This document shows positions 1 through 12,700 of a stretch of 64,000 nt of DNA, one piece after another. The stretch covers positions 116,743 to 180,742 of the forward strand of contig JASANE010012378.1 of assembly GCA_030248225.1 (NCBI GenBank), read 5' to 3'. Source of the DNA: Trileptium ribeirensis (lineage: Eukaryota > Nematoda > Enoplea > Enoplida > Thoracostomopsidae). The translations under genes and the position numbers were made by a program. The first letter of the stretch is position 1. Each line of letters begins with the position of its first letter. The notes below the pieces were generated by a model. It was not told where the DNA came from. It did not search any database and was given only the letters and a program-made list of their open reading frames with translations.

Positions 1-314
1 GATAAAGCCCTATGCAATGTAGCTATTTCAAGAACATAAAATTGAGTACATTCGTAATGCCACAGCCCAAGCTTCGCTCACAAATGTAGTTCCACTACCG
101 ACTAGTTTTTCAGCCACTGCTTTCTCACACTGCCACAATGAAAAATAATTTAGGCACATCCGCAAATCCGCTCCCGATGTGCGTTGTGAATGTTGCAATA
201 AATTTATTACTAGTCGGTAGTGGAACTACATTCGTGAGCGGAACTTGGGCTGTGGCTTTACGAATGTACTCAACTGTATGTTCTTCAAATAACTACATTG
301 CATAGGGCTTTATC
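1..314. repeat. Foldback element with ~107-bp inverted arms
   Basis: Bases 1-107 and roughly 207-314 are reverse complements of each other with about eight mismatches. They are separated by a ~100-bp unrelated loop. The outer ends read gataaagccctatgcaatg and its complement. This is the structure of a foldback or MITE-like non-autonomous DNA element. It starts exactly at the window edge, so the left end and any target-site duplication cannot be judged. No coding capacity is seen. Confidence 0.85.
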
Positions 315-3300
315 ATTGGTAAAAATATATTTGAATTCTCCGACCCAAAAACCCTATAATGGTTTGATTGAAACGATTCTATTTCAATAAATAACACAAA
401 TATTGCAAAATTCTCTATTTTAGCTGCATAAGCTTAACTAATTAGCTAATAACTAATTAACCAAGCAAAATTTTTTAATCCCTAATATCAGGTGCACACT
501 CTGACATGATAGGCTTTCAAACAAAAAAAGCTTTTTTAAAATCGGTTCAGTGGTTCTTGAGATCCGTCGGACCGAACGAACGAACGGACGGACATCGACC
601 TTTTTACTCCCAGACAGAAAATAAAAACGCTTCGCTCGGCTTCGCCGTGCTCCGCTGAATTATTATTATTATGGTAAAATATGCTAAATTACTTAAACAT
701 AGCTATGATGCGCATTTTTATACCGCTGAAATGCTTTAGAACGGAATACAAAGGTTATAAAATGTCCTGTCCTTATAAAATAAAATTATATTGATTTGTA
801 CCAACTTCTGAAAGCAATTATACTTACACCTATATATAAGGACAAACGACTATCAAAGATTGTGAATATAAGTGCTCCAAAATATGCAACGCCAAAACGA
901 TCCATAATAACGTATTCATAAATAACCGTAAATCCACACAATCGCAATCAATGTCGTATATTTGGCTAGTATTCGAAATTTCTGGATATTTTTATTTTCG
1001 GCAACAAACAATAATACATTATTTGACAGACATGGATTACTCCAATTATTGTAGTACGTTCACAACGTTACGATAGTACCATCGTCTGTAAAATATACAG
1101 TCAGACACAAACAGAAAATAATGTCGCACAAAAATCTATATAATCACAGATGGAACTGGGTCATTTCGGGCCACTTCCATGACCCGGTACTAACCCAGTC
1201 TGCTTTAAAAGCCAAAACATGCTCTTATATCTTTTACTGAACTTAACAGATCCTCTTTGTTTTCATCTTATTCTGTTTCTGTTCATCCGTGTAAAAACGC
1301 CAGTAGAGACACAGCAAAGGATGAAAACGCGGCTGCGTTAACCCCTGGCATGCTAATGGTTTAAATATGCAATGCAAGATCCAGAATAATAATAACAATT
1401 CACTATGGATCCAACCATAAGAGCGGAACAATGGGAGAAGCATGGTTGCCTGTAAAGTCGGCTGCGTCCTTGTCACGCACCCTGAAAACAACATTTTCGG
1501 CACTGAAAGCAGTGTGTATGTTACTTCTTTCATACGTCCTCTTCATATCCAAGATTACGCCTCCAAACTGCTTGTAATTCGGGCATAAATGACCTCAATC
1601 GGTGAATAACTGAGTTCCAAGACATATCAACAAACAAGTTCCAAGTGGATAACATATCACTAGAGCACTGTATCACCTTTTGTACAGTAGTGTAGTCGAA
1701 ACGACTCCGCAGAAACCGCAATACTAATTATTCCTCTAAAATTATGGTTGTGAACCAGTGGCATTTGATTAAGTCAACAGTATTACAATGCCGTATCCTT
1801 AGCGGTTCCTCATAGCTATTATACAGTAGGCTGCTTTGAAAGGTGACGGTGTCATCGAATGACTAACACGACCGTGTCCATCTGCTCACCAGATCACAAA
1901 AAAGGTAACCCGGTTCCATCTCGGCGTAACCCTGTTTCAGCATACCTTACTAAAAACTATATTACTGTGAAATTGATAAACATGCATACATAAGACCCAG
2001 AGAATAACCGGAACCGGAACTGTCCATTTAAACCGGATCCGGAACCGTACCCTGGTCTTAAAAATTTATGCATAGTAAAACAGAAGAAGGAAGAAATTAA
2101 GACATACTGGATTTAAAAAGCATTAAAAATAACTTTTACATTAAACTTAATGTATTGCGACGGCATTATTGCCTTTCTGAAATTTTAAGGAAACTGAGGA
2201 AGCTAATAATGTTTATTAATCGATCATTGTGTCGGTTTTTGGACACCCAGAGCAAAAAATCCACTTCCACTATACACCCTTGCGGATAGTGCGCCAAATT
2301 GAATGTGCTTACAAGGCATGGAGCGTAGAATAAACACTTTCGCTCTGTCCTCAGTCGCCTCCCTTTACTACACATACGTTTGTTACATGTTGTTCTGTAA
2401 GAAACTTGAAATTATTGGTTTGGTGATTCTAAGAGAAATTGATAGAAAGTAATTTTCTGACTAGTAGTAAGCGACACTGTTTAACCTAACGTTGGACAAA
2501 CATTGCCCGTCAGTTAGATGATAATGATAACTTTCTAATCAGAATGCTATAAACGAGACAAACTGTGATGCTGCTCGCACAGTTTCAATAAATACAGTTC
2601 ATTGCCAAGAAAGGAATTTCTGGCTGCGTTGCAGATAACGTTACTTTACTTCAGTTTAGCCTGATTTACAAAGTTTACAAGCGCACTGGCTGGTGCTTGA
2701 CGCAATTTGTTAGCCAAGCATACGCTAAGTACTTCTCAGTAAGCTATACTATGTAATCCAGTTGGACCGGTTTAATTGGAATGTAACCTGGAGACTTCTG
2801 AATGTGTAAAATAGCTACTACAAGCATCGACCTGGCTTTGATTTGTTAACAAACTCATGCAGGTTCTTATGAAAAATTCCTACTGAAATTATGTGCCCTG
2901 CTTGCGTTTCACACGGCAAATAGCTTAGTTAATCTTTTCTTTTGCTTGGTTGTATTGGAGCTTGATCATTGTATAATATATATTACATTTGTTTAGATCA
3001 CAGATGAAGCAAAAATGTGGAAAATTTCATACAAAATTTTTAAACCGGAATTCCGGTTCCGGTATGGTTTTTCCCTTTGCTGGAACCGTAACCGAAACAC
3101 GATTTTCGCCGGAACCGGAATTCCGGTTGCTCCCTGATAAGACCATAAATTTGAGGTTTCAGCCTTGGGCAAAAACAGTGCCGAAACGTCTTTCTGACAA
3201 AAAATTTTGAAGAAGGGTTTATTCTATTACCAAACATTCACTTAGAACAGTCGTAAATCATTTTAAAGCAAAAAGACAGAAATGACACGTGAAAACTTAG

Positions 3301-4772
3301 TCAGTGCATTAGAACGTGACAATGTTTCGTAGCAGCTCGAAAGCACCTGCAACTATGCTTGAAACAAACTAGGAACTGCATGGCACTACAGTGAGCACAA
3401 TACAATAGTGTCCCTCCTAATATCTAAATAGCTGCATAAAATCACAGACGTCGTTTATTTTTCGAAACCTCAAAATCTCATAATACCACAAACTGCTGTC
3501 TAGCCTACGTGTCAACATTATATTGGAATAGTTTAGGCTTAGAGTTCTGACAAGACAGTTAACCAATCCACCACTCGTGCTCAAATAAACAAGAGAAAAA
3601 ACACGCACAAGTTGACAACACGCTTTCGAAGAACTAAAATTGCGTCAAGCCGGAATAAAATACAATTACAGCATTCTTAAGGCTGAATAAGTTCAGCTAA
3701 AGGGCAGGAAAAGAGCCGCTGTATTCATGCGGTATACCAAACAACTGGAGAAAGCCAACAAATAATAATACCGTTAAGACGACATAAATGGACAACTTTG
3801 CTTAGCAGAAAAAGATTATCTTTACTGTCGACGAGAACAACTAAATTGTATATCCGAACTACATTACATCACATCTAAAAAAAGAGACACAGGCTCGGTA
3901 GGCTGATGTAAACGTTGCTACAGAGCTCTGCATAGTGAAATGCAGCACGACGCTTTGGACATGCAGTCCAAATAAATAAACTGCAGTAATCATTACAATA
4001 TATGTTTAGAAATAGCTGAATAGGAAATAAAAATTAACACAATGCCATTTAAGCTAGCTGCTCAGCATTCAAAAACTTGTTCACCTGATCGACTGCGGTT
4101 GGGACATGTGGATAGTACAGTTCGGCTGACTTGTCCCTCCGAAGCCCAACGATTTCTATACCACATCAGTATACTTGCCAAATATAAGAAGAAAAATTCA
4201 GTCATACAACTCAGCTTCTACGATGCAATATGTACGCAGGTCCCCCAAATTTCGCAGTGGAACCTTATAAAATCTATGTAACATTTGGACAAAATTATAC
4301 TCCGCACAGGTTTTGTAAACGCTTAATGCCATTTTAGGGGCGTACACTATAGTTGTGCTTTTAGCAAAATCACGAAATGAATAGCGTAAAATTTTGCGGT
4401 CACATTTCTTCGATAGGCATTCGCAGTTTAGCACTAACGCGAACAAGGCTGTGTGGTACACGAATAGTATTTGCGTATGCGCACATTTCTATATTTCGCA
4501 AGTTTGTCCGCGTTCTTCAAATGGCATGCTGAATCAAACAGATATGTTCGCGCTCTATGTGGGTATTACAGTACACAAAAACTGTATTCTTAATCGCGTT
4601 TCCACGCGTGCACAGTAATCAAATGGCGGCGTTTAAAGTACAGTGTGAAATAAGAAAATTAAAAATTACACAAACCCACACGAATTTACAATATTTTTCG
4701 CTGTGACAAAATCTAATTCAAATAATGGCAACAAGTTTTTTTTGGGTAAATGTGTTAATTTCACAAAAACAT
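315..4772. other. Gene-free AT-rich stretch with dispersed repeats
   Basis: I find no ORF here with recognisable homology; the longest open frames are under 95 codons and look random. A dispersed repeat end lies at about 535-670. It has a run of cgaacgaacgaacggacgg followed by an aaacgcttcgctcggcttcgc word and an ATT microsatellite. Palindromic ccggaattccgg-type words occur at about 2005-2055 and 3045-3130. Nothing else could be assigned. Confidence 0.5.
535..672. repeat. Dispersed repeat terminus with GCTTCGCT word
   Basis: The segment has a cgaa/cgga-rich run, then tttttactcccagacag, then aaaaacgcttcgctcggcttcgc, then (att)n. A closely related aaaaacgcttcgcttcactccgctc end occurs near 5568-5596, and a reverse-oriented gagcgaagcgtttctgtttccgtc near 28514-28540. 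These look like termini of one interspersed repeat family. I cannot name the family. Confidence 0.45.
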
Positions 4773-5161
4773 ATGGCACTCAACCTTCTACGTCGTGCCG
4801 ACTTATGCCGGGACAAGTCTGCTTCAGTCCAATTCCTCCAGAATAGAGGAATGTTGTACAATACGCGACTATGTGTCAATGGCCACGAAATGCAACCAGC
4901 TCTTGCAGAACACCAGGATCGATGGCGGTGTCCCATTCGAGTGCTGATCGGAAAGACACGCTCCAGGCTCCCATTTCGAACAGTCTGTCTTTTCATTTAT
5001 TGTTGGGCACAAGAATGGCACTCGATCAAGTTCTGCAAAAAGGAGCTGGAGTTGAGCTATGGTTACTGCGTAGATTTGAGCAACTATCTGCGCCAAGGTT
5101 GAAGACTGCTACAGAATCAATCTGTCATCGGAGGTATCGGATGCACAATTGAAATAGACGA
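4773..5161 (+). pseudogene. ISXO2/Merlin-like transposase fragment, broken
   Basis: The reading frame from the ATG at 4773 resembles the N-terminal half of eukaryotic ISXO2-like (IS1595/Merlin-type) DDE transposases. It has a leader rich in L, R and C, a QNRGML segment, a zinc-ribbon-like part (CVNGHEM ... RWRCPIR), then LPFRTVCLFIYCWAQEW and a trailing Y-G-x-C-V-D-x-x-N-Y-L-R-Q segment. The second zinc-ribbon pair usually found after RWRC is missing, consistent with a small deletion. An in-frame TGA at 5100-5102 interrupts the frame. Homology resumes for IGGIGCTIEIDE, which should contain the first catalytic Asp of the family, and stops at about 5161, where unrelated repeat sequence begins. 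The downstream catalytic half is absent. It is a dead fragment of a cut-and-paste DNA transposon. The family assignment is from motif memory, not a search. Confidence 0.62.
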
Positions 5162-7850
5162 AGTCGGGGGCGCGTGGCTGAGTTCAGGTCCTCATCCTGC
5201 ACCCTGGGCACCGCCATAGATATCTATGCCGGTGGCTGAGAGAGGCAATACATTCTCAATCATAACTTTCTAACAGTTGCGCAGATTTCAATAAACTACA
5301 CAAGTAGATTTCTCTCATCAAGCCGAGTCGAACGGTACCCAACAAGATAAGATTGTGAAGAAAAAAATTTGGGGTTGTCGAGGAGGGACCATTGGAAAAT
5401 CAAAAACCAAAAAAATTTGTCATGAACGGGGGTAAAAGAGTATTTTCAGAAGCGCCATATCGAATTGAATAGATTGGTACCAAAATCAGGCCTGTAAATT
5501 CAAAATTGACCAAATTCGGGCTGGGGGCGCTAAAAGAAACGACCGCCGCCCCCTCTTACGAAAACAAAAACGCTTCGCTTCACTCCGCTCAATAATTGAA
5601 GCAGCAAAAACGAAGCTAAAAATAATTAGTTACTTACTCGGTGACCTAGTAGTACCGATCGTAATAATAGTAACAGTCACAAAGCTGCAATGACAGTAAC
5701 AAATCGTTAAGTAATGAATTTTTGATTTTACCTTAGCGATGGGAACTTGAAGGCGAAGCGATGTATAGTAAAGGAGCATTTAAGGAACGGCTAGGTTGCA
5801 AAGTTGTCCTTGAAAGAACAACGATTTGGTTATTGGTATATTTGCAAATACCGACGATACATACATACCAGTAGGATAGAACTAACCCCGGGTAGTCGGC
5901 TGTGGGGGGGGGGGGGGGTTCGGTACAGTAGTGAGGACCTTTCTTTTGGTCATCGGCGTCAAATTTTCGCCTATGAGTTCACCTCACTCCGCCAGGGGAG
6001 TCCGAACTCCCAGGGGGAATTTTACTCTCTCCAGCCCCCCTGTCGGTATGTATGTATTATAATAGATATGCTCTAGAAAATCGAGCACATAATGTTGGAA
6101 AATCGAACATATAGTACTTTTCGGCCAGACCCGGTCCAGGCACTGGCGCCGGTATAACACTAATATAGATCAATGATATTTAGCTTCTGCCTCCACTCAT
6201 GTAGCTGAAGATACAATAGCGACAAACAACTGATTTAGCAATGGTCTACCTTTTACAACGACTGGAGGACTCAAAGATATACGCAAGTTCCCGCACTGGT
6301 CAGCATGCTCTTACAGTTAAGGTTATCGCCGGAACGACCACTTGACTGCGTTTACTGTACGACGTCCATAAAACTTGATGCTCATTTTGGACCTCCCTGC
6401 CAAAATATGATGATCCCTTTAGGTGCTTAGATAATTTCCATAATTATTTTACGGGGCAAGTGGGCGTTGTTGACATGATTATAATTAGTCCTTTTATTAG
6501 ACGGTGTTCAAAATAGCGCAGGGTTTGTTAAATTCGCTTTATCTAAATATCGTTTTTAGTGAACATGTTTCGGAAAAGTAAACGATTTGTTTATTCTGCG
6601 CTGCGGCAAAAATTATGACAGTATGATCAATTTCATACAGTCTTTAAGGTGGCAGGATTCCATTTCGCATAGTTGATGGGCGGTAGCCACAAATTCATTG
6701 TTTTCGGAATGAATGTCACAACATAGTTAGACATTTTATTGTAGTCCGCAAATGTCACTGTCAACGAAGAATGACAACCTTAACTATAGTGCGACTGTAA
6801 TAAAAATCCATTAAATGAACAAATTTCAATCGAAAGTTGAGTTTTTGGTGAGTTTGAACGTGTGAGCGCGGCTCAATCTTTTGTAACAATTACTCCAGAG
6901 AATTACAGACACGGAACATATCCTTTTCCATATTCGTTTAAAACCCGCGGATTGGTCGCTACCCGCGAGTGTAAAGTTTGAGTTTATAGTTTATTGAGTT
7001 TTACGCAACCGTGTGCGCATACAACTATTAGCCGTGTACTTGCCCTTTAATGCCACTTGTTATTTCAACTACAACCAATTGCATTTCAAAACTTTCTACT
7101 AACTAAATTCGCCGAGCACTTCATGATAGTAGGCATATTGTTGTTCGCTCGCTTTGCAGAGAGCCTAAGTATCCGAGCAATAGCTTTCATGGTTCGATAT
7201 CCCACAGCGATCAATATTAGTCACCCATACTCAAAACGCAAATTCGGGACGTAAATGGTTCATAAAAATTTGGAACAACTTAATATATCATAACAGAAGA
7301 AAGTAAAAAAAACAATATATCGAAAGACCGAATTGTAACGGTTATTTAAGCTTGGTTTAATCAGCTTACTCTAAAAATGACGCAGTGGTGGGTTTGCCAA
7401 CAAGGAGGGGCGAAGAAAATTGTTTTATTTGGCTGCAAGATTTTGCCCGGAAAATTAGATGAGCTGTTTACAAACTGGGAAAACGAGAACCTACAAAATT
7501 GGGGAAAACGCGGAATGAGGTTTAAAAATTGTTATCCGCTTTCCCTTTTCGCACTTAACCAATTCCGTGCTAAAAAAGGAAAACGGAAAGATAGATAAAA
7601 TTTATGTTGATTTATACAGCAAAAAATACACGTTACAATTTAGCAGGGAAAACGAGGCCCTTGGACCATGTTAGTCTTATATCCAATATGAGCCCTTGTT
7701 CCTATTATGATATAGCTTCAAGCTATTTCCCATTGTGACCCACATGAAAAGTAAACAGAAACAATATAATTACTGATTCTTCTTCTTCTTTCCAATGCAG
7801 ATACTGAGTCGCAGGAATTGCGTTACGTAAAAAAAGGCATTTGTTCCTTA
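5162..7850. other. Gene-free stretch with repeats and a poly-G run
   Basis: No coding region could be supported. It includes a second copy of the GCTTCGCT repeat end (about 5568-5596), a run of about 14 consecutive G residues near 5904-5918, and flanking repeat-like sequence. Open frames are short and unrecognised. Confidence 0.5.
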
Positions 7851-7962
7851 CAAGACATCCCGCGTCACTTAACAGATAATATAAATTTCGTGTTCTTAAA
7901 GCATGACTGCGTAAAAGAACACGAAATTTATATTATCTATTAAGTGACGCGGCATGTCTCTT
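7851..7962. repeat. 112-bp hairpin inverted repeat (MITE-like)
   Basis: Left arm 7851-7897 and right arm 7914-7961 are near-perfect reverse complements of about 46 bp, with only a few mismatches. The loop is a ~16-bp aaagcatgactgcgta-like sequence. The right end of the left arm is cgtgttctt. The high arm identity implies a recent insertion or a maintained hairpin. It resembles a very short foldback MITE, and no target-site duplication is obvious. Confidence 0.85.
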
Positions 7963-9555
7963 AAAAAGTAACATATAATCGCTCAAAGCTTATTTCAAGA
8001 GCACGGAAAACATAGACATTAAAAACAGTTTACTATATTATAAACAAAGCTGAAAATGGTAATACAGGCTTACACGTTTTCTACGCTACGATGAAATTTA
8101 CTACCACCTTTGCAACCACAGATAGAACTCGGTAGATATTGTTACGCCCCGTATTCAAGATTTCGTAATATCGTGGCCAACAAACTGTACTAATCTGGCA
8201 CTACTTTAAACGAAAAACTCGCCGATGGTACAAAATCGCTGGAATATAACCAACAGTTCAACAAGAATATAATGAGTTCAATACTGACCTAATTTTGGAA
8301 CAAATTTTCACAACTCTGTGCTTTTGTACCACAGCGTGGAATAACCCCAAAAATATAGTATAGGTAAAAAGCGTAAAATGAGTGAGACTTTTTTCATGTT
8401 CATAATGAAATTATTGATGCTACCCACATACGAAAATCTTGAAACTGAGTGACATAGTCGTACACATCTGAAGGCACACTGAAGTTTTACGGACAACCCT
8501 GTAGCCTGAAATTGGTCCGCTTAGAACTGCGACATTTTACTGCCATTCTACTCAGCTCAACAAGCTGTGTCGCCGAATATCTATTTTGAGCTTCATAACA
8601 ATTTTTTTTCCATTTTCTGTGTTACCAATGGCCAATAAATGCCAATGTACCTATCGATGTATTATCTAATGCATTTAAATATCTATGGCAACATGCGTTC
8701 CGCCTTTTTGCGACCTTATAACATTAGAAAACAACAGCTTAGAGCGGGGGTGCGGCAGCCCCCCACGTGCGGCCCCTAAAGTTGACATGGGCCAGCGTAG
8801 TTCAGACATCAAAAATGTGTGTAGCTAAAGGACGCCATATTCGTTTGATAAAATAAAAATTTTCCAGTTTTAATGTCAAATGGTCATTAAGCGATCATTT
8901 GTAGTGTTTTAATGCTAATCGCTAATAGGTCAATATTTTGTTTTAACGTTTTGGATGCATTGAAATAATACCAATTTTATGTTCGCTTTATATTGACGGA
9001 TGGCGGATACACCGAATTTGTAATAAGTCATGTTTACTCATGCATTACACACTCACAGCAGTGCAAATTTTTACACGCGTAACCTTGACAAAAGAACAAC
9101 AATCGTATAAGCACATAAAGTGGACTCGCACATTACTGTTATCAGTGACTGTATACTAGGCTCCAAATTCTGATCAAAAGCAGTCGCTAAACCGATGCAC
9201 TACATACATGGTAGCAAATTTACAGCTTTGTTATATTTAAATATGGACAAAATAAAGAAACTATGCCACCAATAAGCACAAATTTTTAAGAAGACAAATA
9301 ATTCTCAACAAAGTGGCCGAAGTAAACAATGAGGGGCGTAAATAATAATGTAGGCTATTCTGTTTTCTAAGCATACTAGACCTAAGCTAAGGTCCTTATG
9401 CGAGACATATATTAAGCCTATGTTGGAACTGCCGTCCCCGATCCTCCCGCTCTAAGCTGCTCCTTTTCTTAACATCATAATGTAACGTCCATCAGGGTTA
9501 CTTGGGCCAAAAACATTGGCTATATTGTCTATGTAACTTCAAAGTTTCAAAACAT
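7963..9555. other. Stretch downstream of the TMEM120 gene, no gene seen
   Basis: This lies 3' of the minus-strand TMEM120 stop codon, so part of it should be the 3' UTR. I did not find a canonical AATAAA on the minus strand close to the stop codon, so the transcript end is unplaced. A dispersed repeat of about 80 bp at 9370-9450 (cctaagctaaggtcctta...) recurs diverged at about 16007-16090. Confidence 0.45.
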
Positions 9556-9765
9556 CTAATCGGTTTTCTTAGCACTTTCGCTCGCCTGACGCTCGGAGGT
9601 ACGACCAGGAATATTCAACGGTGGAGTAATAACCGAATATTTCACTGTCAGACGTCGCCGTCGGCTTTCTTTGTCCTTAGCAGCAATTTTGTTAATTACA
9701 ACCCGTGAAGTGGTGAAGCCGTTACCTATAGCAACCGCAAGAAAGAGAACTGAAAGTGCCAAAAC
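9556..9765 (-). CDS. TMEM120: TMEM120 exon 11 (C-terminus, stop TAG)
   Basis: The acceptor is GATTTCAG|GTT. It encodes the last membrane helix (VLALSVLFLAVAIGNGFTTS), then RVVINKIAAKDKESRRRR and a polar tail. The human protein has FLGNFFTTLRVV. The tail after RRRR is about 30 residues longer than in human TMEM120A. Confidence 0.93.
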   Translation of the reverse strand, partial: VLALSVLFLAVAIGNGFTTSRVVINKIAAKDKESRRRRLTVKYSVITPPLNIPGRTSERQASESAKKTD

Positions 9766-12700
9766 CTGAAATCAGTAAGAAGAATACAGTTAACGTTATT
9801 AATTTTAATGCAACCTATGCAAGGGTAGGCGGAATTTCAACAGTAGCAGGTCCCGTCAAATCAACTCAATAAAATCTAAAACTTTAAACCATGTTTAGTC
9901 GAGTCGATGATCGCGAGCAAGTAACAAAGTAACCCCATTAATATACTATTACATCCGGCAATTATTGTAATATTTGTGATTTTCAATTGAGTTCGTACAT
10001 ACGCAAGCACAAAAAAATTCATACAAAAATATTTTGCAACAATAATCAAACTGTTGCTGAAACTTTCTTCGAACAACAAAGTTGTATTTTAACTGTTTCA
10101 GTATTAATATTAATTAAAAGTTAAAACCACCCGATTAAGCCTACGTAAGACAGTTTATTTTTAGGAAACTAAGCCGAGGTGTTTTAAACGGCCGTTCCCG
10201 AAAGCATAAAATTTTTTTCACATATTCTTTTCAGTTATAAAATTGTACATATAAACGTTCTCGCAAAATTTTAAAGGTGTTTCTTAACATTTCCGATTCA
10301 TTACAGATAAATCTGCGTAGCTAATTGGTTACTAATTACTGTACCCACCAGAAATGACTGCTGACGATTAGAAACTACTAATGCTTTAGTTTCTGAATTA
10401 ATTTAAGTTTCGAGTATTGATGAATAGTTATGGATCGCTGCGATGTATCGAGCTCCGAACGCTCGAGTGAAAGTCACATTCACTATCCATTCAGCTATCT
10501 CGGTGCTACAGCTCGGATTCTTAAGGCTCCTCGCAAAGTGATTGAACAACAACATGCGCGCAATTGTTCTGTATTCGTCAAATTTAGTTAATACAGCACA
10601 AGCGAATGTAATTTGTTGTTGTCGAACGAAGCTAAGAGTTAAAGGGTTAAAACTGCTTTTACAACAATGAAGTCGCGAGCGAGCCACAGTAATTTTTGCG
10701 GAGTACTGTAAATTACTATAATTTGTCCCGAACCTCTGTCAGCAAAGCTGACGCGGGTGAGATATTGACGAAACTCCGTAAAATAAATTCGTATGAAGGC
10801 ACAGTACTCGCCATAAATGAGTGCTGATCGCTCAATCTTCCCTCGATAGATCCAAAATTTTTTGAAATGATGTTCGAGGCGTGTTCAATTAAGAAATTTG
10901 CCTTGTTTTTTTAAATTAGTTCGACGGCTATTCGAAGTTTGTTCGATTTCTGTTTGATGTTAGTTAGTGCGAAAGCTGACAATCATTTCTGGCGACTATT
11001 GCATTACCGTATATATAAATTATAGTCTTGCAAGATCCTTGAATTTTGTTATTTTCATCGTTTGTTGAGATACAGCAAATAATGTGATTTTCGGGCCCAT
11101 TCGGCAACCGACTCGAGCCGATTTATCTCGCCTTTCGTAAAGCAGATGTTAGACTCAGGCTACGCGTCCAAAAAAGTGCACAAACAGATTTCAGACTTTG
11201 AATGAGCTATAGTGCGAATTAATCCACCCAGCCAAAGTTGAGTTATGCGTGTAACCCTCAAAAACCAATAACGGCCATTGTCAAATTTCACCGTTAGTCG
11301 AAAAAGTAAGATAATTGTTCGCTTCCCTCGTTTCACGCTCTACGCTCAGAATTCAAGTAAGGCACATGCATAGGCAAAGTTTTGACTCCCGATTGCAATC
11401 TACAGTATTGGTAACCATCCCAATAACGCATCGTGCAGCTACGTAGAGCTTCTCCAGCTTTATAAAATGAGTCCAAGAAGACACATAGAACTGCGTGGCC
11501 GCAGCCCTGAAAAACCCCGAATGCCAAAAAAACTCCGAAACGACCAAAAAGCACCGAAAAAATTTCTCATCTTTTTAATTTTTTTATTGCAACGTGCACC
11601 ATGTTCCCGACTTCCACTGCCGAATCAAAAATGTAAGTATTACTGTTACAACTGATTTTTCGCATGTAATAACGCGACAAAATGCATGTTTTTGGCAGCA
11701 AAACCTCATTTCACCTCTACTTACTGTTTGGTCGCAGCACGAGACCTTCGGTAAATGGGTTGCACCGGTCCATGGGAAACTATTGTTTACAAAGTGTTGG
11801 GAAATGGGTTGCACCTGCCCTGGGAAACTATTGTCTGTAAACCACTGTACCAAAGAAATTAAAATTGCGTACAGTGGAACGGCCACGACTCGGCGTGGAA
11901 TTGGGCCTGACGACCGTTGCCTCCGCAGCCAAAACTGCTCAAGACTATCTAGTTCTGCCGAGTTGACTCAATTCCTTTTTTCGTTGGAATATTTTGTAAA
12001 ATTTGTGATTCGAACCATCAATCTACTAGTCCAGGTGTTGCATGTTATTTTCCTGTGTTAGTTGGTCACAATAAATTATTATTTAATTGCAACGGTGTTA
12101 ATTAGTTATAAAACAGGTGTATTTTAATATTTGTTACCTCTGTTTACGCTGAACACACAACTCCGATTTTTTTGAAAGAACCCCGAAAATTGAACTGCGG
12201 CCTCAGCCGCTATCCTGCATAGATATATAGCCGTTTTCGTATAACTGGAGTCTCATGATGCTCTTTTAAGATTTCTTTTGTACCCTTTATCCTGGATTTA
12301 AGTGTAAACATGTGCAAAAGCATTATAATATAGAGATTAAAGAGCCCTTGTTATATACAAATTTATAGAGCCCTAATTGTTCTACAAAATGAGTTTAATT
12401 TCACTGAAGTGAATTCACTTTCTACACAGTCAAAAACTTATTTTATGGGACCCCGTTTCGACCCGACTACTTCGGCACACTCTGACCTGTGGAAGGAGTT
12501 GAAATCCGTTTTCGCATCTAAAAAAGGCACGAGTAACAATCCCAGGCTTTCGTAATAGCTATCGCGCCAGACAAATGGGCGTTAAAAATTTCAGTTGAGA
12601 TGCCACAAAATTTTCAACCTGAATTTCCCAAATTTCATCGCATGAAATACAAGAACACTAATTCTCGCTCAGTTTCTCAATATCTTCTGTGAAAGACCAG

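Noticed and set aside
10403..10687. Minus-strand 94-codon frame considered as a TMEM120 exon (LFNHFARSLKNPSC)
   Set aside because: The splice phase did not fit exon 9, and a much better exon with correct borders and homology was found at 12780-12848.
12005..12030. tRNA-like T-arm (ggttcgaatc on the minus strand)
   Set aside because: The T-stem does not pair and no acceptor, D or anticodon arm can be built around it.
11594..12061. 155-codon plus-strand ORF in TMEM120 intron 10
   Set aside because: No recognisable domain or signal, low-complexity flanks and an internal short duplication; most likely a chance open frame.
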